DNA of 6,891 nt from an uncultured Anaerolineaceae bacterium (GCA_937894825.1 CALCQT010000345.1:1-6891); one strand, 5' to 3'; shown: positions 1 to 6,393, counted from the stretch's first letter. Program-made: numbers and translations. The notes: generated by a model not told the origin, from the letters alone.

Positions 1-108
1 GTGAATTTCTCCATGAACTAAATTGAAATGGACATCATGAAGCGCAATCACGCCCGGGAATTTCATGACAATATTTTTCATCTCAAGCAGGACAGCTTCA
101 GATCCCAT
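1..108 (-). CDS. Sugar ABC transporter ATP-binding protein, N-terminal fragment (YtfR/RbsA/MglA family)
   Basis: This is the first 36 codons of a gene that continues past the left edge. The start is an ATG at 106-108, preceded on the minus strand by GGGAGGA (118-124) at normal spacing, so the start is well supported. The peptide begins MGSEAVLLEMKNIVMKF and continues with PGVIALHDVHFNLVHGEIH. In ribose/galactose/galactofuranose-type importers, the motif FPGVxALxxVxFxLxxGEIH lies just before the Walker A loop of the first ATPase domain. Walker A itself is outside the window. Such proteins usually have two fused ATPase domains in about 500 residues and sit on the cytoplasmic face of the membrane, powering import. 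The gene lies 136 nt downstream of the binding-protein gene on the same strand, so it is probably the ytfR-like partner. The family call is firm for so short a piece; the exact sugar is inferred from the neighbour. Confidence 0.85.
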   Translation of the reverse strand, partial: MGSEAVLLEMKNIVMKFPGVIALHDVHFNLVHGEIH

Positions 109-180
109 ATTAATTTATCCTCCCGTTGCAAGGATAGCTTGTTCTTGAATGATTGTATTATAAATGGATTCGATGGAAAG

Positions 181-208
181 TCCGTCCGGAACAATTGTTC
201 CGGACGGA
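181..208. repeat. Perfect 28-bp GC-rich palindrome between the binding-protein and ATPase genes
   Basis: The two 14-nt halves (TCCGTCCGGAACAA and its exact complement) form a perfect palindrome. As minus-strand RNA it gives a stem of about 12 bp with a tiny AAUU-type loop. No run of U follows on the minus strand, so it is not a standard terminator. It sits 36 nt after the stop of the binding-protein gene and 72 nt before the ATPase start. In sugar ABC operons such intergenic hairpins commonly protect the upstream mRNA 3' end, or partly terminate, so that the binding protein is made in excess. That role is inferred here. A DNA operator is the alternative. Confidence 0.75.
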
Positions 209-244
209 TAACTGCTTCATCAATAGAAATACAGCGGCAAAAGA

Positions 245-1192
245 TTAATACTTGCGGTTCGGCAGATCTTCTGCTGCGGTTTCCTGGCGGTAAATACCTT
301 CTTCGGATTTAATCCATTTATCAACTTCTTCGCCGGCGGCCAGTTTGAAGGCAGTTTCAAAGAACTGCGGCCCGAGCAGCGGGTTACATTCTACGGTTAC
401 GTTCGCCTCACCGGCGGCCATAGCTTCGAAGATACCTTTTACGCCGTCAACAGAAACGGTTTTGATATCGACGGACGGTTTCAAACCGGCTTCTTTGATC
501 GCTTCGATCGCGCCCAGAACCATGTCATCATTATGGCCATAGACACCCACGATATCCGGATAGGTTTTCAGGAAGGATTCCATAACCTGTTTCCCCAATG
601 CGCGGGTGAAGTCACCGGTCTGGGAAGCAACAATTTCGATGTCAGGGTAATTTTTCAATTCTTCTTCAAAACCGGTCTTGCGGTCATTGGCGGCAGAAGC
701 ACCAACGGTGCCTTCCAACTGGACGATTTTACCTTTGCCATCCAGCAGTCTGGCCATTTCAATGGCGGCATTTTTACCTTCTTCAATGAAGTCTGAGCCG
801 ATGAAGGTGGCGTACAGATCTTCCGGAACGTCAGCCATGCGGTCGATCAGGATGATCGGAATACCGGCTTCTTTGGCTTCAGTGAAAACAGCTTCCCAAC
901 CGGTTTCGACCACCGGGGCCACACCGATCACGTCGACGCCCATATCGATGAAGTTCTTAATGGCGTTGATCTGGTTTTCCTGTTTTTGCTGACCGTCAGA
1001 GAATTTGAGGTCGATGGTGTCCTTGTGTTCTGCGGCATAGGACTGGATTGATTCGGTTTCAGCGTCACGCCAGCCTGATTCCTGGCCGATCTGGGCAAAT
1101 CCGACAACGATTTTATCCGCGGCTGCTACCGGGGCTGCGATCGCAACCAGCAACAGACAGAGGACGGACAGTACTGCAAAACTTTTCTTCAT
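245..1192 (-). CDS. ytfQ: Galactofuranose-type sugar ABC transporter substrate-binding protein (YtfQ-like)
   Basis: This 315-residue protein captures sugar outside the membrane and delivers it to an ABC importer. Residues 1-25 form a signal peptide (MKKSF, a hydrophobic run, then APVAAA before DK); there is no convincing lipobox, so it is probably a soluble exported protein. The mature part is a periplasmic-binding-protein type 1 fold. From memory it matches Escherichia coli YtfQ closely over several blocks: ESGWRDAET (38-46), DGQQKQENQI (66-75), APVVETGWE (92-100), IDR (116-118), EGTVGASAANDRKTGF (160-175), TGDFTRALGKQVMESF (192-207) and GHNDDMVLGAIEAIKEAG (219-236). YtfQ binds galactofuranose, and the arginines in SGWR, IDR and FTR lie where this family contacts sugar. 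Length is typical. The ATG at 1190-1192 has an excellent AGGAGG six nucleotides upstream. It is first in its operon and followed by the ATPase gene. Close relatives bind ribose, xylose or arabinose, so the ligand is less certain than the family. Confidence 0.9.
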   Translation of the reverse strand: MKKSFAVLSVLCLLLVAIAAPVAAADKIVVGFAQIGQESGWRDAETESIQSYAAEHKDTIDLKFSDGQQKQENQINAIKNFIDMGVDVIGVAPVVETGWEAVFTEAKEAGIPIILIDRMADVPEDLYATFIGSDFIEEGKNAAIEMARLLDGKGKIVQLEGTVGASAANDRKTGFEEELKNYPDIEIVASQTGDFTRALGKQVMESFLKTYPDIVGVYGHNDDMVLGAIEAIKEAGLKPSVDIKTVSVDGVKGIFEAMAAGEANVTVECNPLLGPQFFETAFKLAAGEEVDKWIKSEEGIYRQETAAEDLPNRKY

Positions 1193-1223
1193 TTTTCCTC
1201 CTAAAAGATTTGTTTGATTTTTC

Positions 1224-1240
1224 TGTGCCGCACCGGCACA
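1224..1240. promoter_or_regulatory. Inverted repeat in the leader of the binding-protein gene (possible operator)
   Basis: TGTGCCG and CGGCACA form perfect 7-bp arms around a CAC/GTG centre, 32 nt upstream of the binding-protein start. It lies between the best -10 candidate (1264-1269) and the ribosome binding site. It could be a repressor operator acting as a roadblock, or a short RNA hairpin in the 5' leader. A smaller repeat, TACC-ATATC-GGTA, lies beside it at about 1242-1254. No regulator gene is in view to assign it to. Confidence 0.4.
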
Positions 1241-1263
1241 ATACCATATCGGTACTTTTTCAT

Positions 1264-1294
1264 TGTATAAAGGTCGCTCAAAAAGTGTTTACAA
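1264..1294 (-). promoter_or_regulatory. Candidate promoter of the sugar ABC transporter operon
   Basis: On the minus strand TTGTAA (1289-1294) and TATACA (1264-1269) lie 19 nt apart; TACAAT (1262-1267) is an overlapping -10 alternative. Just upstream, 1293-1320 is a block of A and T runs (eight A, GCC, six T, then more T) that could act as an UP element or bent DNA. The -35 is weak and the spacing long, so this is a candidate only. Transcription from it would give a leader of about 65 nt carrying the inverted repeat at 1224-1240. Confidence 0.35.
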
Positions 1295-1389
1295 AAAAAA
1301 GCCTTTTTTGTTCAATTTTTTAGCATCCTGTAAAAGCTGGGGGAGATTTCCGTAAAAGATGGTGATAAATGATTCGGATATCAAAATGG

Positions 1390-1444
1390 TGTCATCTCGA
1401 CTCTCGAAGATTCTCCAGGGGATTCTTCAAGAGTCGAGATGACA
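1390..1444. repeat. Long imperfect inverted repeat, likely a dispersed palindromic intergenic element
   Basis: The arms run inward from TGTCATCTCGACTCT on the left and AGAGTCGAGATGACA on the right. Pairing continues to the middle, giving about 26 base pairs with two mismatches (1405/1429 and 1411/1423), one T-G pair and almost no loop. The ends TGTCAT and ATGACA, with an interior TCTCC/GGGGA, recall the family of TGTCATTnCGA...GAATCTCC palindromes scattered in intergenic DNA of many bacteria. It lies in the 384-nt gap between two minus-strand units, outside any gene. It could also give a weak terminator in the plus direction because TTTTATT follows it, but no plus-strand gene ends here. Confidence 0.7.
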
Positions 1445-1515
1445 TTTTATTATGGTTTTATGTGTGAGATGATCTCTACTTTTGTACCTGCATCATTGAA
1501 AGAATTGCGCTGCAT

Positions 1516-1551
1516 AAAAAAAGACCGGCATGTTTTTACACGCCGGTCTTT
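1516..1551 (-). terminator. Strong intrinsic terminator after the dnaN/dikinase-like unit
   Basis: On the minus strand the arms at 1538-1551 and 1520-1533 pair over 14 bp (core AAAGACCGGC with GCCGGTCTTT, including one G-U pair) around an AAAA loop. The stem runs directly into a stretch of seven U (1522 to 1516). It begins 26 nt after the stop codon of the dikinase-like gene. This is a textbook Rho-independent terminator and separates that unit from the downstream sugar transporter operon. Confidence 0.93.
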
Positions 1552-1576
1552 CCAACTTCGGGTTATGGAGAAAGCG

Positions 1577-3898
1577 TTACCGCAAATAAATGGTTGTTTT
1601 TCCCGCTTCCTGATCCAGAGCGATATCCATGGTTGTGGATCCTTTGAAACCACGGGTGGGAAAGACTTTAATGCAAGGTACGAATTTCTCCGGCAGGTCA
1701 CACCAGCGATCCGTAATATTCGGCTGGGTATTTAAGAACTCATCATTAAAAATGCTTTCCGGTGTGTTCTCGTTGATCAGGATCATGTAGATTCCGGCTT
1801 CCAGCAGATTCTGGAAAAACTGGGTTCCCATCGGCGGATCGGAAATCCGATTCCGCTCAGAATTACTGACCTCAACCAACGCCAGCGTGTTGGAAATATC
1901 CCCGTAGCGGACGGAGAGCCCTACGGCAGGATCGACGCTTCCCCAGCGATCCATGCCAAGGCAGACGAAGCGTTCCGTGGACAGCGCTTTGTTGACCAGA
2001 CCGATCATTTCGGCCAGGTTGGAATGGTCCTGACGTGAAAGGTTTTTACACGCTTCCGAATCAACATAGACGACGTAGTCCACATCTTTGATAAATCCGT
2101 TCTGAATGAAATAATCCGTGGATGCCAGGATGCGTTCCGCGGGGATCTCTTCAAAGGTGTACAGGCGGGTCATTTTTTCGGAGATGTTGATTGGCCGGCA
2201 TTTATCAATCTGAATATTAAATGTGGGCGCTCCCGGGTTTTCGAGATTGGCAAGCGCTGTGAACTCGATGAACACCGGCGCCTGATAAGCGCGTTCCAAA
2301 ATCTGCAGGATGTCACGCAGCAGCCGGGAGAATGAAGTTTTTCTCACCAGGTCACGGAAATTGATCACGAAATGGTCCGGATCGATTCCCCGCGTGATCG
2401 GCAGCAGGGCGCCCTCCTGATAGGCCTGGGCGACCCATTGGAAGAGCGGATAGCGGTCGCTGAGGATATTTTCCACTTCCATGCTGATAAACTCGTTGGT
2501 TTTCAGGTTGACCACGTCCATCTCAGACTGGGAAAGCAGCGGGTTGTCCAGCGTAAAAACAGCCTTGTTTTTCTCCGGATCGTTCAGCACGATGATTTGG
2601 GTGAAGTCATTTCCTGTTCGCCGGATCGCTTTGGTACCGTAGCCGGTCACCAGGCGTAAATAACCGTCATCGCGAACCGTTCGATCCTGGTTACCGGTCC
2701 AAAGGAAGGGACTTTTGCTGGATCCGACGCCGGCAATGTCCGGGAAATAGAAGTTGCCATGGTGATTCCCGCTGATGACCTGAATCAGAATGCCCATGCT
2801 TTCCGGGTAATCAATCAGACCACTGCGTTTCCGATAAGCTAACACTTTGGGATCCAGCGAGCCGGCATAAATTTTTCGGATCGCGTCCAAAAGTTCGGTC
2901 AGTGCATCTTCTGCGGAGCCTTGATTGGGGATAATATACCGTTCGTACATTCCGGCAAAGGTATGCCCAAACCCATCCTCCAGCAGACTGGATGACCGGA
3001 CGATGAACGGTTTGCCGTTAATCTCATGAACGACCCGCCGCAGGCTTTCGATAATATCTTTCGGGATGTTTCCCTTGACAAAACTTTGGACGATTTCAGG
3101 ATAGCGCTTTGCGAACTCCTCTTCATCGCCATATTTTGCGTCCAGCAAATCCACCAGGTCATTGATAGACAAAAAAGAGGCGTATTCATCCGCGCCAATG
3201 TAGTAGGATTTCATTTCTGTGACCGCGCTGCGGATCTCTTCATCCGGCGCGTCCTGCAGAATCCTCCGCGCCAGGATCATGCCGGCCGCTTTGCCGCCGA
3301 TGCAGCCTTTGCCGATCCGGTGTTTATTGATTTCAATCAGGTCGCGGATGGAGAAAATTTTCTTCGCCAATTCGATATAAGGCAACTGATCGCTGATCAT
3401 ACGGCGGATCAACATCACTTTGGCGCCCATCAGCTTGGCTTCATATTGCTTTCGTTCTTCTCTGGGCTTCCGTTCGATGGCGAGCGCCTGCTCAAAAATG
3501 GTATCGACCGAAGCGAATTCAAGATTGTGCCACATGAAGAGCGGCTGTTTCTCGGTTTGCCGGTTTTGGACGATTGCGTCCACCAGATCGGAGAAAACCT
3601 CCAGTGTGTAATGCTGAGAGAATTCAATATTAATTAATTGCGCGCGCACACGCTGCAGACGGTTTTCCCAGATGCTTTGACCTTCCTGCGCAAACGGGTT
3701 TTGCAGCCCTTCCCTTTTTTGCGACATCAGCGCAAACTCACGGACGCGCTCTTCAAAATCAACAAAGGTGATGAATCCATCCTGAATCAGCTTGTTATAC
3801 ATATATTCGCTGATGCGGTCCCGCAGAATCGGATACTGTTCCAGCACAATTTGTATCGAAAACAGAACGTTGGAATTATAGGAGTTATTCGCCATCAT
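1577..3898 (-). CDS. PEP synthase/PPDK-like protein with nucleotide-binding domain only, plus distinct C-terminal domain
   Basis: This protein is 773 residues from the ATG at 3896-3898, with weak GAG upstream. ATG 3893-3895 is equally possible, and a TTG at 3925 without a ribosome site would add nine residues and overlap dnaN. Residues 1-190 are helical and not recognised. About 195-570 resembles the PPDK_N (PEP/pyruvate-binding, ATP-grasp-like) domain: GGKAAG (201-206), FIVRSSSLLED (298-308), FAGMYE (314-319), TGYGTKAIRR (418-427) and a closing IEF...CRPI block (543-570). The phosphohistidine swivelling domain and the PEP/pyruvate TIM-barrel of true PEP synthase are absent, so normal PEP synthesis is unlikely. 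The last 200 residues carry MDRWGSVDPAVG (649-660) and MGTQFFQNL (690-698), resembling the GRWGSxDPxLG...GTHFFQNL tail I recall from PPDK_N-containing proteins of other phyla. It is probably cytoplasmic; no signal or membrane segment is seen. It follows dnaN by 19 nt and is probably co-transcribed. The biochemical role is unknown. Confidence 0.85.
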   Translation of the reverse strand: MMANNSYNSNVLFSIQIVLEQYPILRDRISEYMYNKLIQDGFITFVDFEERVREFALMSQKREGLQNPFAQEGQSIWENRLQRVRAQLINIEFSQHYTLEVFSDLVDAIVQNRQTEKQPLFMWHNLEFASVDTIFEQALAIERKPREERKQYEAKLMGAKVMLIRRMISDQLPYIELAKKIFSIRDLIEINKHRIGKGCIGGKAAGMILARRILQDAPDEEIRSAVTEMKSYYIGADEYASFLSINDLVDLLDAKYGDEEEFAKRYPEIVQSFVKGNIPKDIIESLRRVVHEINGKPFIVRSSSLLEDGFGHTFAGMYERYIIPNQGSAEDALTELLDAIRKIYAGSLDPKVLAYRKRSGLIDYPESMGILIQVISGNHHGNFYFPDIAGVGSSKSPFLWTGNQDRTVRDDGYLRLVTGYGTKAIRRTGNDFTQIIVLNDPEKNKAVFTLDNPLLSQSEMDVVNLKTNEFISMEVENILSDRYPLFQWVAQAYQEGALLPITRGIDPDHFVINFRDLVRKTSFSRLLRDILQILERAYQAPVFIEFTALANLENPGAPTFNIQIDKCRPINISEKMTRLYTFEEIPAERILASTDYFIQNGFIKDVDYVVYVDSEACKNLSRQDHSNLAEMIGLVNKALSTERFVCLGMDRWGSVDPAVGLSVRYGDISNTLALVEVSNSERNRISDPPMGTQFFQNLLEAGIYMILINENTPESIFNDEFLNTQPNITDRWCDLPEKFVPCIKVFPTRGFKGSTTMDIALDQEAGKTTIYLR

Positions 3899-3917
3899 CT
3901 TTCTCGAAAAATACAGA

Positions 3918-5048
3918 TCAGCCAAAGTGCATCGGCATGATCACGTACCGATAATTATTCTCATCATCAAGCGGAAGCACCAATCCCGGGGCCATGCTTG
4001 TGTTGGTCTGAATCGAGACATTGGGAGAATCGACTACTTCGAGAACATCCCGCAAAAACCGCACATTAAAGGCGATCTGGATATCCGGTCCTTCGACATT
4101 GGCGTCGATAAAGTTTTCGTAAAAGCCTGTCTCTTCGGATTGTGCGGTGATCTGAATCTTGCCCATCCCGTTGTCGGGGACCTGGACATTCAGGCGGATC
4201 AGGTTTTTACTGTCGCGGGCAATGATTGCTGCCTGCGTGCAGGCTTTCAACAGCGAAGCGGTGGATACGACGGTTGTGGTCTGGAAATTCTTGGGGATGA
4301 TTGCCTTATAGTCGACATAGGTTCCGGAAATGATCTGGGACGCCAGTTCGATATTTTCCAGGTGGAAAATCACCTGCATTTTTCCGGTCGAAAGTGTCAC
4401 CAGCACCTGTTTATCGGAATCAGACGTGATGCGGACCAACTCCATCAGGGCGCGCGCCGGGATGATGGCGGTGATCGGCTGTTCAAACGTTTCTTTCAGG
4501 ATGCTGTTTTTCACTGCGATTCTGAAACCGTCCGTGGCAGCCATCGTCATTTCATTCCCGTTCACACTCAGGAAAACGCCCTGCAACACCGGCCGGGCGT
4601 CATCCGCGGAGGCGGCAAAGGCTACCTGCTGGATCATCTTCCGCAGCTCGGGCATATCGAAAACAATCGCTTCGGAAGGATCAAAAACCGGAAGCGGCGG
4701 GAATTCTTCCGCGCTGATGCCTTTGATATCGGTCACGATTTGCAGACAGTGGACGGACAGCGTTTGCGTCGGGGCGTCCAATTTGAGTTGAACCGTATCA
4801 TTTGGCAACGTGTTTACCAAATCGATCAGAATTTTTGCCGGCACGGTAACCGCACCCTCTTCACTGATTTGAGCGGGAATCCAATAATTAATCCCCAGTT
4901 CCAGATTGGTGGCTGACAAGCGCAACTGCCCGTTTTCTGTTGTAATCAGAATGTTCACCAGAATTGGCAGGGTACTCTTTGAGGCCACCGCGTGGGATAC
5001 GACGCCGAGCGCATGGGAAAAGTTCGATTGGGATACGGAGACATTCAT
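3918..5048 (-). CDS. dnaN: DNA polymerase III subunit beta (sliding clamp)
   Basis: DnaN forms a ring-shaped dimer that encircles DNA and tethers the replicative polymerase and other clamp-binding proteins. At 376 residues it has normal length, with three clamp domains (about 1-120, 128-245 and 250-376). Visible signatures are STLPIL (25-30), LSATNLELGI (44-53), EFPPLP (115-120), ARPVLQGV (151-158), ATDGFRIA (171-178), SGTYVDYKAIIP (241-252), FNVRFLRDVLE (327-337) and the C-terminal YRYVIMPM (367-374 region) that lines the partner-binding pocket. The ATG at 5046-5048 has GGAG seven nucleotides upstream. The usual neighbours dnaA, recF or gyrB are not present: upstream is azlD and downstream, 19 nt away, is a dikinase-like gene. 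An extended -10 promoter lies directly upstream, so it probably heads a two-gene unit. The sequence flavour resembles Chloroflexota clamps. Confidence 0.97.
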   Translation of the reverse strand: MNVSVSQSNFSHALGVVSHAVASKSTLPILVNILITTENGQLRLSATNLELGINYWIPAQISEEGAVTVPAKILIDLVNTLPNDTVQLKLDAPTQTLSVHCLQIVTDIKGISAEEFPPLPVFDPSEAIVFDMPELRKMIQQVAFAASADDARPVLQGVFLSVNGNEMTMAATDGFRIAVKNSILKETFEQPITAIIPARALMELVRITSDSDKQVLVTLSTGKMQVIFHLENIELASQIISGTYVDYKAIIPKNFQTTTVVSTASLLKACTQAAIIARDSKNLIRLNVQVPDNGMGKIQITAQSEETGFYENFIDANVEGPDIQIAFNVRFLRDVLEVVDSPNVSIQTNTSMAPGLVLPLDDENNYRYVIMPMHFG

Positions 5049-5087
5049 CTTGACACTCCAATTTAATCTTAAAAAATTGATGTTAAA

Positions 5088-5096
5088 AGTATACCA
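5088..5096 (-). promoter_or_regulatory. Extended -10 promoter of dnaN
   Basis: The minus strand reads TGGTATACT, a TGn extension joined to a near-consensus -10 hexamer. It is 39 nt upstream of the dnaN start, which would give a leader of about 30 nt. No good -35 hexamer is found at 16-18 nt, as is common with extended -10 sites. Just upstream at 5108-5125 are C and G runs (CCCC...GGGG) that might form a small hairpin, but without a U run they do not make a convincing azlD terminator, so some read-through from azlCD into dnaN is possible. Confidence 0.6.
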
Positions 5097-5162
5097 CTAT
5101 CGCCGAAGACCCCTTTTGTGGGGGGTGTGGTCAGGCTTTCGAAAATATCTCTGAAAACCATG

Positions 5163-5489
5163 TCAAAAAACAACCCGACTCAGAAAGACATAAAAAGCGA
5201 CTCCGCCGACAATGCTCAGTGGCAGGTTATGTTTCCAACGATGAACAAAAACCACATAGACCAGACCTGCCAGTTCGGGAACACCGAAGGGAGACGATGT
5301 GAAAGTCACATTTCTGAAACAATAGACAACCAGCATCCCGATGACCGGAAAAGGCAGCACTTTTCCCAGGTATTGAATAAATTCCGGCGGCCTTTTGTGG
5401 TCGGGAAAAAGCAGAAAGGGCAGGACTCGGGTCAGAATTGTTGCCAGAGACAGAACAAGGATCGTGATCAAAATTTGCCGCTGGGTCAT
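5163..5489 (-). CDS. azlD: Branched-chain amino acid exporter small subunit (AzlD family)
   Basis: This 108-residue membrane protein is the small partner of AzlC. In characterised pairs (Bacillus AzlCD, Escherichia coli YgaZH) the two subunits export branched-chain amino acids or toxic analogues such as azaleucine. About four hydrophobic segments are visible: residues 5-28, 44-59, 69-84 and 88-107. The TRVLPFLLF stretch (20-28) and YLGKVLPFPVIGMLVVY (40-56) fit the AzlD pattern of a conserved proline in the second helix. Length matches the family. The ATG at 5487-5489 overlaps the azlC stop codon as ATGA, and an AAGGA sits about eight nucleotides upstream inside azlC, so translation is probably coupled. 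There is no clear terminator before dnaN. Confidence 0.9.
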   Translation of the reverse strand: MTQRQILITILVLSLATILTRVLPFLLFPDHKRPPEFIQYLGKVLPFPVIGMLVVYCFRNVTFTSSPFGVPELAGLVYVVFVHRWKHNLPLSIVGGVAFYVFLSRVVF

Positions 5490-6202
5490 GACCGGAATCC
5501 TTCTTCAATTTTCCCACGGAAAAGCGCCATGGCGGACAGAATTCCTGCCATGGCCGGGACAATGAAATTTTGCGGTCCGAAAATCAGCAGACTTCCGATC
5601 GAGATAAAAATGCCGAGCAAGACCGGAAGATGAAAGTGCGTCTGTTCCCATTGTTCCACCAGAATAACGATGAATAAGGCGGTCATGACAAAATCAAAAC
5701 CGCTGGTATCCTGGTTCAGGAAGGATCCTCCGATTGCACCCAGCGTGCAGCCAAGGACCCAATAGGCTTGATTCAAAGCGGAGATAAAAAAGTAGAAGCG
5801 GTTGCGCTCCACATTTTCGGGCGGAGTCACAGAACAAAGCAGGGAGAAGGTTTCATCGGTTAAAGAAAACACCAGATAGGGCTTTTCCTTCCCTGTGTCA
5901 CGGAATTTTTCCAGCATTGAAATTCCGTAGAAAAGATGGCGTATGTTTACGGTTAACGCCATGATGAACGCGTTCAGCGGATTAAATGCGGACGCCAGCA
6001 GCTCGACCGCGACGAACTGGAGCGAACCGGCATAAATGAACAATCCCATCACAGGCGCAAGCCACCAGGCAAACCCGCGTCCGGTCAAAATAACGCCAAA
6101 AGCGATACCCAGCACAATATACCCAACCAAAACCGGAAAAGTATAAGGGAGTGCGGCTTTCAATGCATTTATCGTTGCGTTATTTTTCGCTTCAGGTTTC
6201 AT
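5486..6202 (-). CDS. azlC: Branched-chain amino acid exporter large subunit (AzlC family)
   Basis: AzlC is the large membrane subunit of the AzlCD exporter. From the chosen ATG (6200-6202) it is 238 residues, typical for the family. Family signatures are ALPYTFPVLVGYIVLGIAFG (17-36), YAGSLQF (57-63), the hallmark NIRHLFYGISML (86-97), DETFS (116-120) and a hydrophobic C-terminal half with several helices. A GGAG at 6212-6215 lies nine nucleotides before this ATG, which decides the start. The upstream TTG at 6223 or ATG at 6209-6211 would leave no room for a ribosome site. It is the first gene of the pair and overlaps azlD by four nucleotides. Its ribosome site lies in one arm of a leader hairpin (6214-6249), suggesting control at translation. 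Substrate range (valine, leucine, isoleucine) is by family knowledge only. Confidence 0.93.
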   Translation of the reverse strand: MKPEAKNNATINALKAALPYTFPVLVGYIVLGIAFGVILTGRGFAWWLAPVMGLFIYAGSLQFVAVELLASAFNPLNAFIMALTVNIRHLFYGISMLEKFRDTGKEKPYLVFSLTDETFSLLCSVTPPENVERNRFYFFISALNQAYWVLGCTLGAIGGSFLNQDTSGFDFVMTALFIVILVEQWEQTHFHLPVLLGIFISIGSLLIFGPQNFIVPAMAGILSAMALFRGKIEEGFRS

Positions 6203-6213
6203 TGCAATCATCT

Positions 6214-6249
6214 CCGCTGTCAACTGGGGATAATTTTAGTAGACAGCGG
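6214..6249 (-). promoter_or_regulatory. Leader hairpin overlapping the azlC ribosome binding site
   Basis: In the azlC mRNA leader, CCGCUGUC (6249-6242) can pair perfectly with GACAGCGG (6221-6214). After one U-U mismatch, ACU/AGU can pair too, leaving a loop of about 12 nt (AAAAUUAUCCCC). The last two G of the 3' arm are the first two of the GGAG ribosome site, so the folded form would partly hide it. This suggests translational control, possibly released by a ligand, a protein or ribosome movement. No leader peptide or known riboswitch class is recognised. Confidence 0.5.
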
Positions 6250-6363
6250 CAAAAACCGGCGCAGTCGCATTTTATTGGTGACAGTTTTTCTGATCGGATA
6301 TTTCGAAAGCGAGATAATTACAAAACCAACGGGAACAAAAAGCGGCGTCGATTCGTATAATAA

Positions 6364-6393
6364 GTGAAAAGCTGTCCATAAAAATGATATACT
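6364..6393 (+). promoter_or_regulatory. Extended -10 promoter of the plus-strand secreted-protein gene
   Basis: TGATATACT (6385-6393) is an extended -10 element, and GTGAAA (6364-6369) is a 4-of-6 match to the -35 consensus at 18-nt spacing. The start of transcription would be near 6400, giving a leader of about 90 nt. A short inverted repeat, CGGAA-TACTG-TTCCG (6395-6409), covers the expected start point and could be an operator. The site lies in the 286-nt divergent region shared with azlC. Confidence 0.55.

Larger units (their letters stand above)
1193..1576. other. 384-nt gene-free region between two minus-strand operons
   Basis: No credible gene is seen on either strand: open frames here have no ribosome binding site and recognisably bacterial protein motifs are absent. 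From right to left on the minus strand it holds the terminator of the dikinase-like gene (1516-1551), a plain stretch (1445-1515), the long hairpin repeat (1390-1444), another plain stretch (1321-1389), A/T runs and the weak promoter candidate (1264-1320), a short inverted repeat (1224-1240) and the ribosome binding site for the sugar-binding protein. Confidence 0.8.

Noticed and set aside
28..312. Plus-strand open frame at the left edge
   Set aside because: It covers the opposite strand of the ATPase start, the palindrome and the binding-protein end, all of which are explained by minus-strand features. It has no ribosome site.
1288..1320. Terminator from the A-run/GCC/T-run sequence
   Set aside because: The pairing would be almost only A-U with a three-base centre, too weak to terminate. 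It is better explained as an A/T-rich upstream promoter element.
3026..3637. Plus-strand open frame of about 200 codons antisense to the dikinase-like gene
   Set aside because: It overlaps a long coding sequence with clear PPDK_N motifs, lacks a ribosome binding site and its protein shows no motif.
3927..4916. Long plus-strand open frame antisense to dnaN
   Set aside because: dnaN is unmistakable on the other strand. The antisense translation has no recognisable family features and arises from codon bias of the real gene.
5108..5132. Intrinsic terminator for azlCD
   Set aside because: Only a short C-run/G-run pairing is possible and no U run follows on the minus strand.
5049..5162. Replication origin next to dnaN
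   Set aside because: No cluster of DnaA boxes (TTATCCACA-like) and no dnaA gene are visible, and the gap is only 114 nt.
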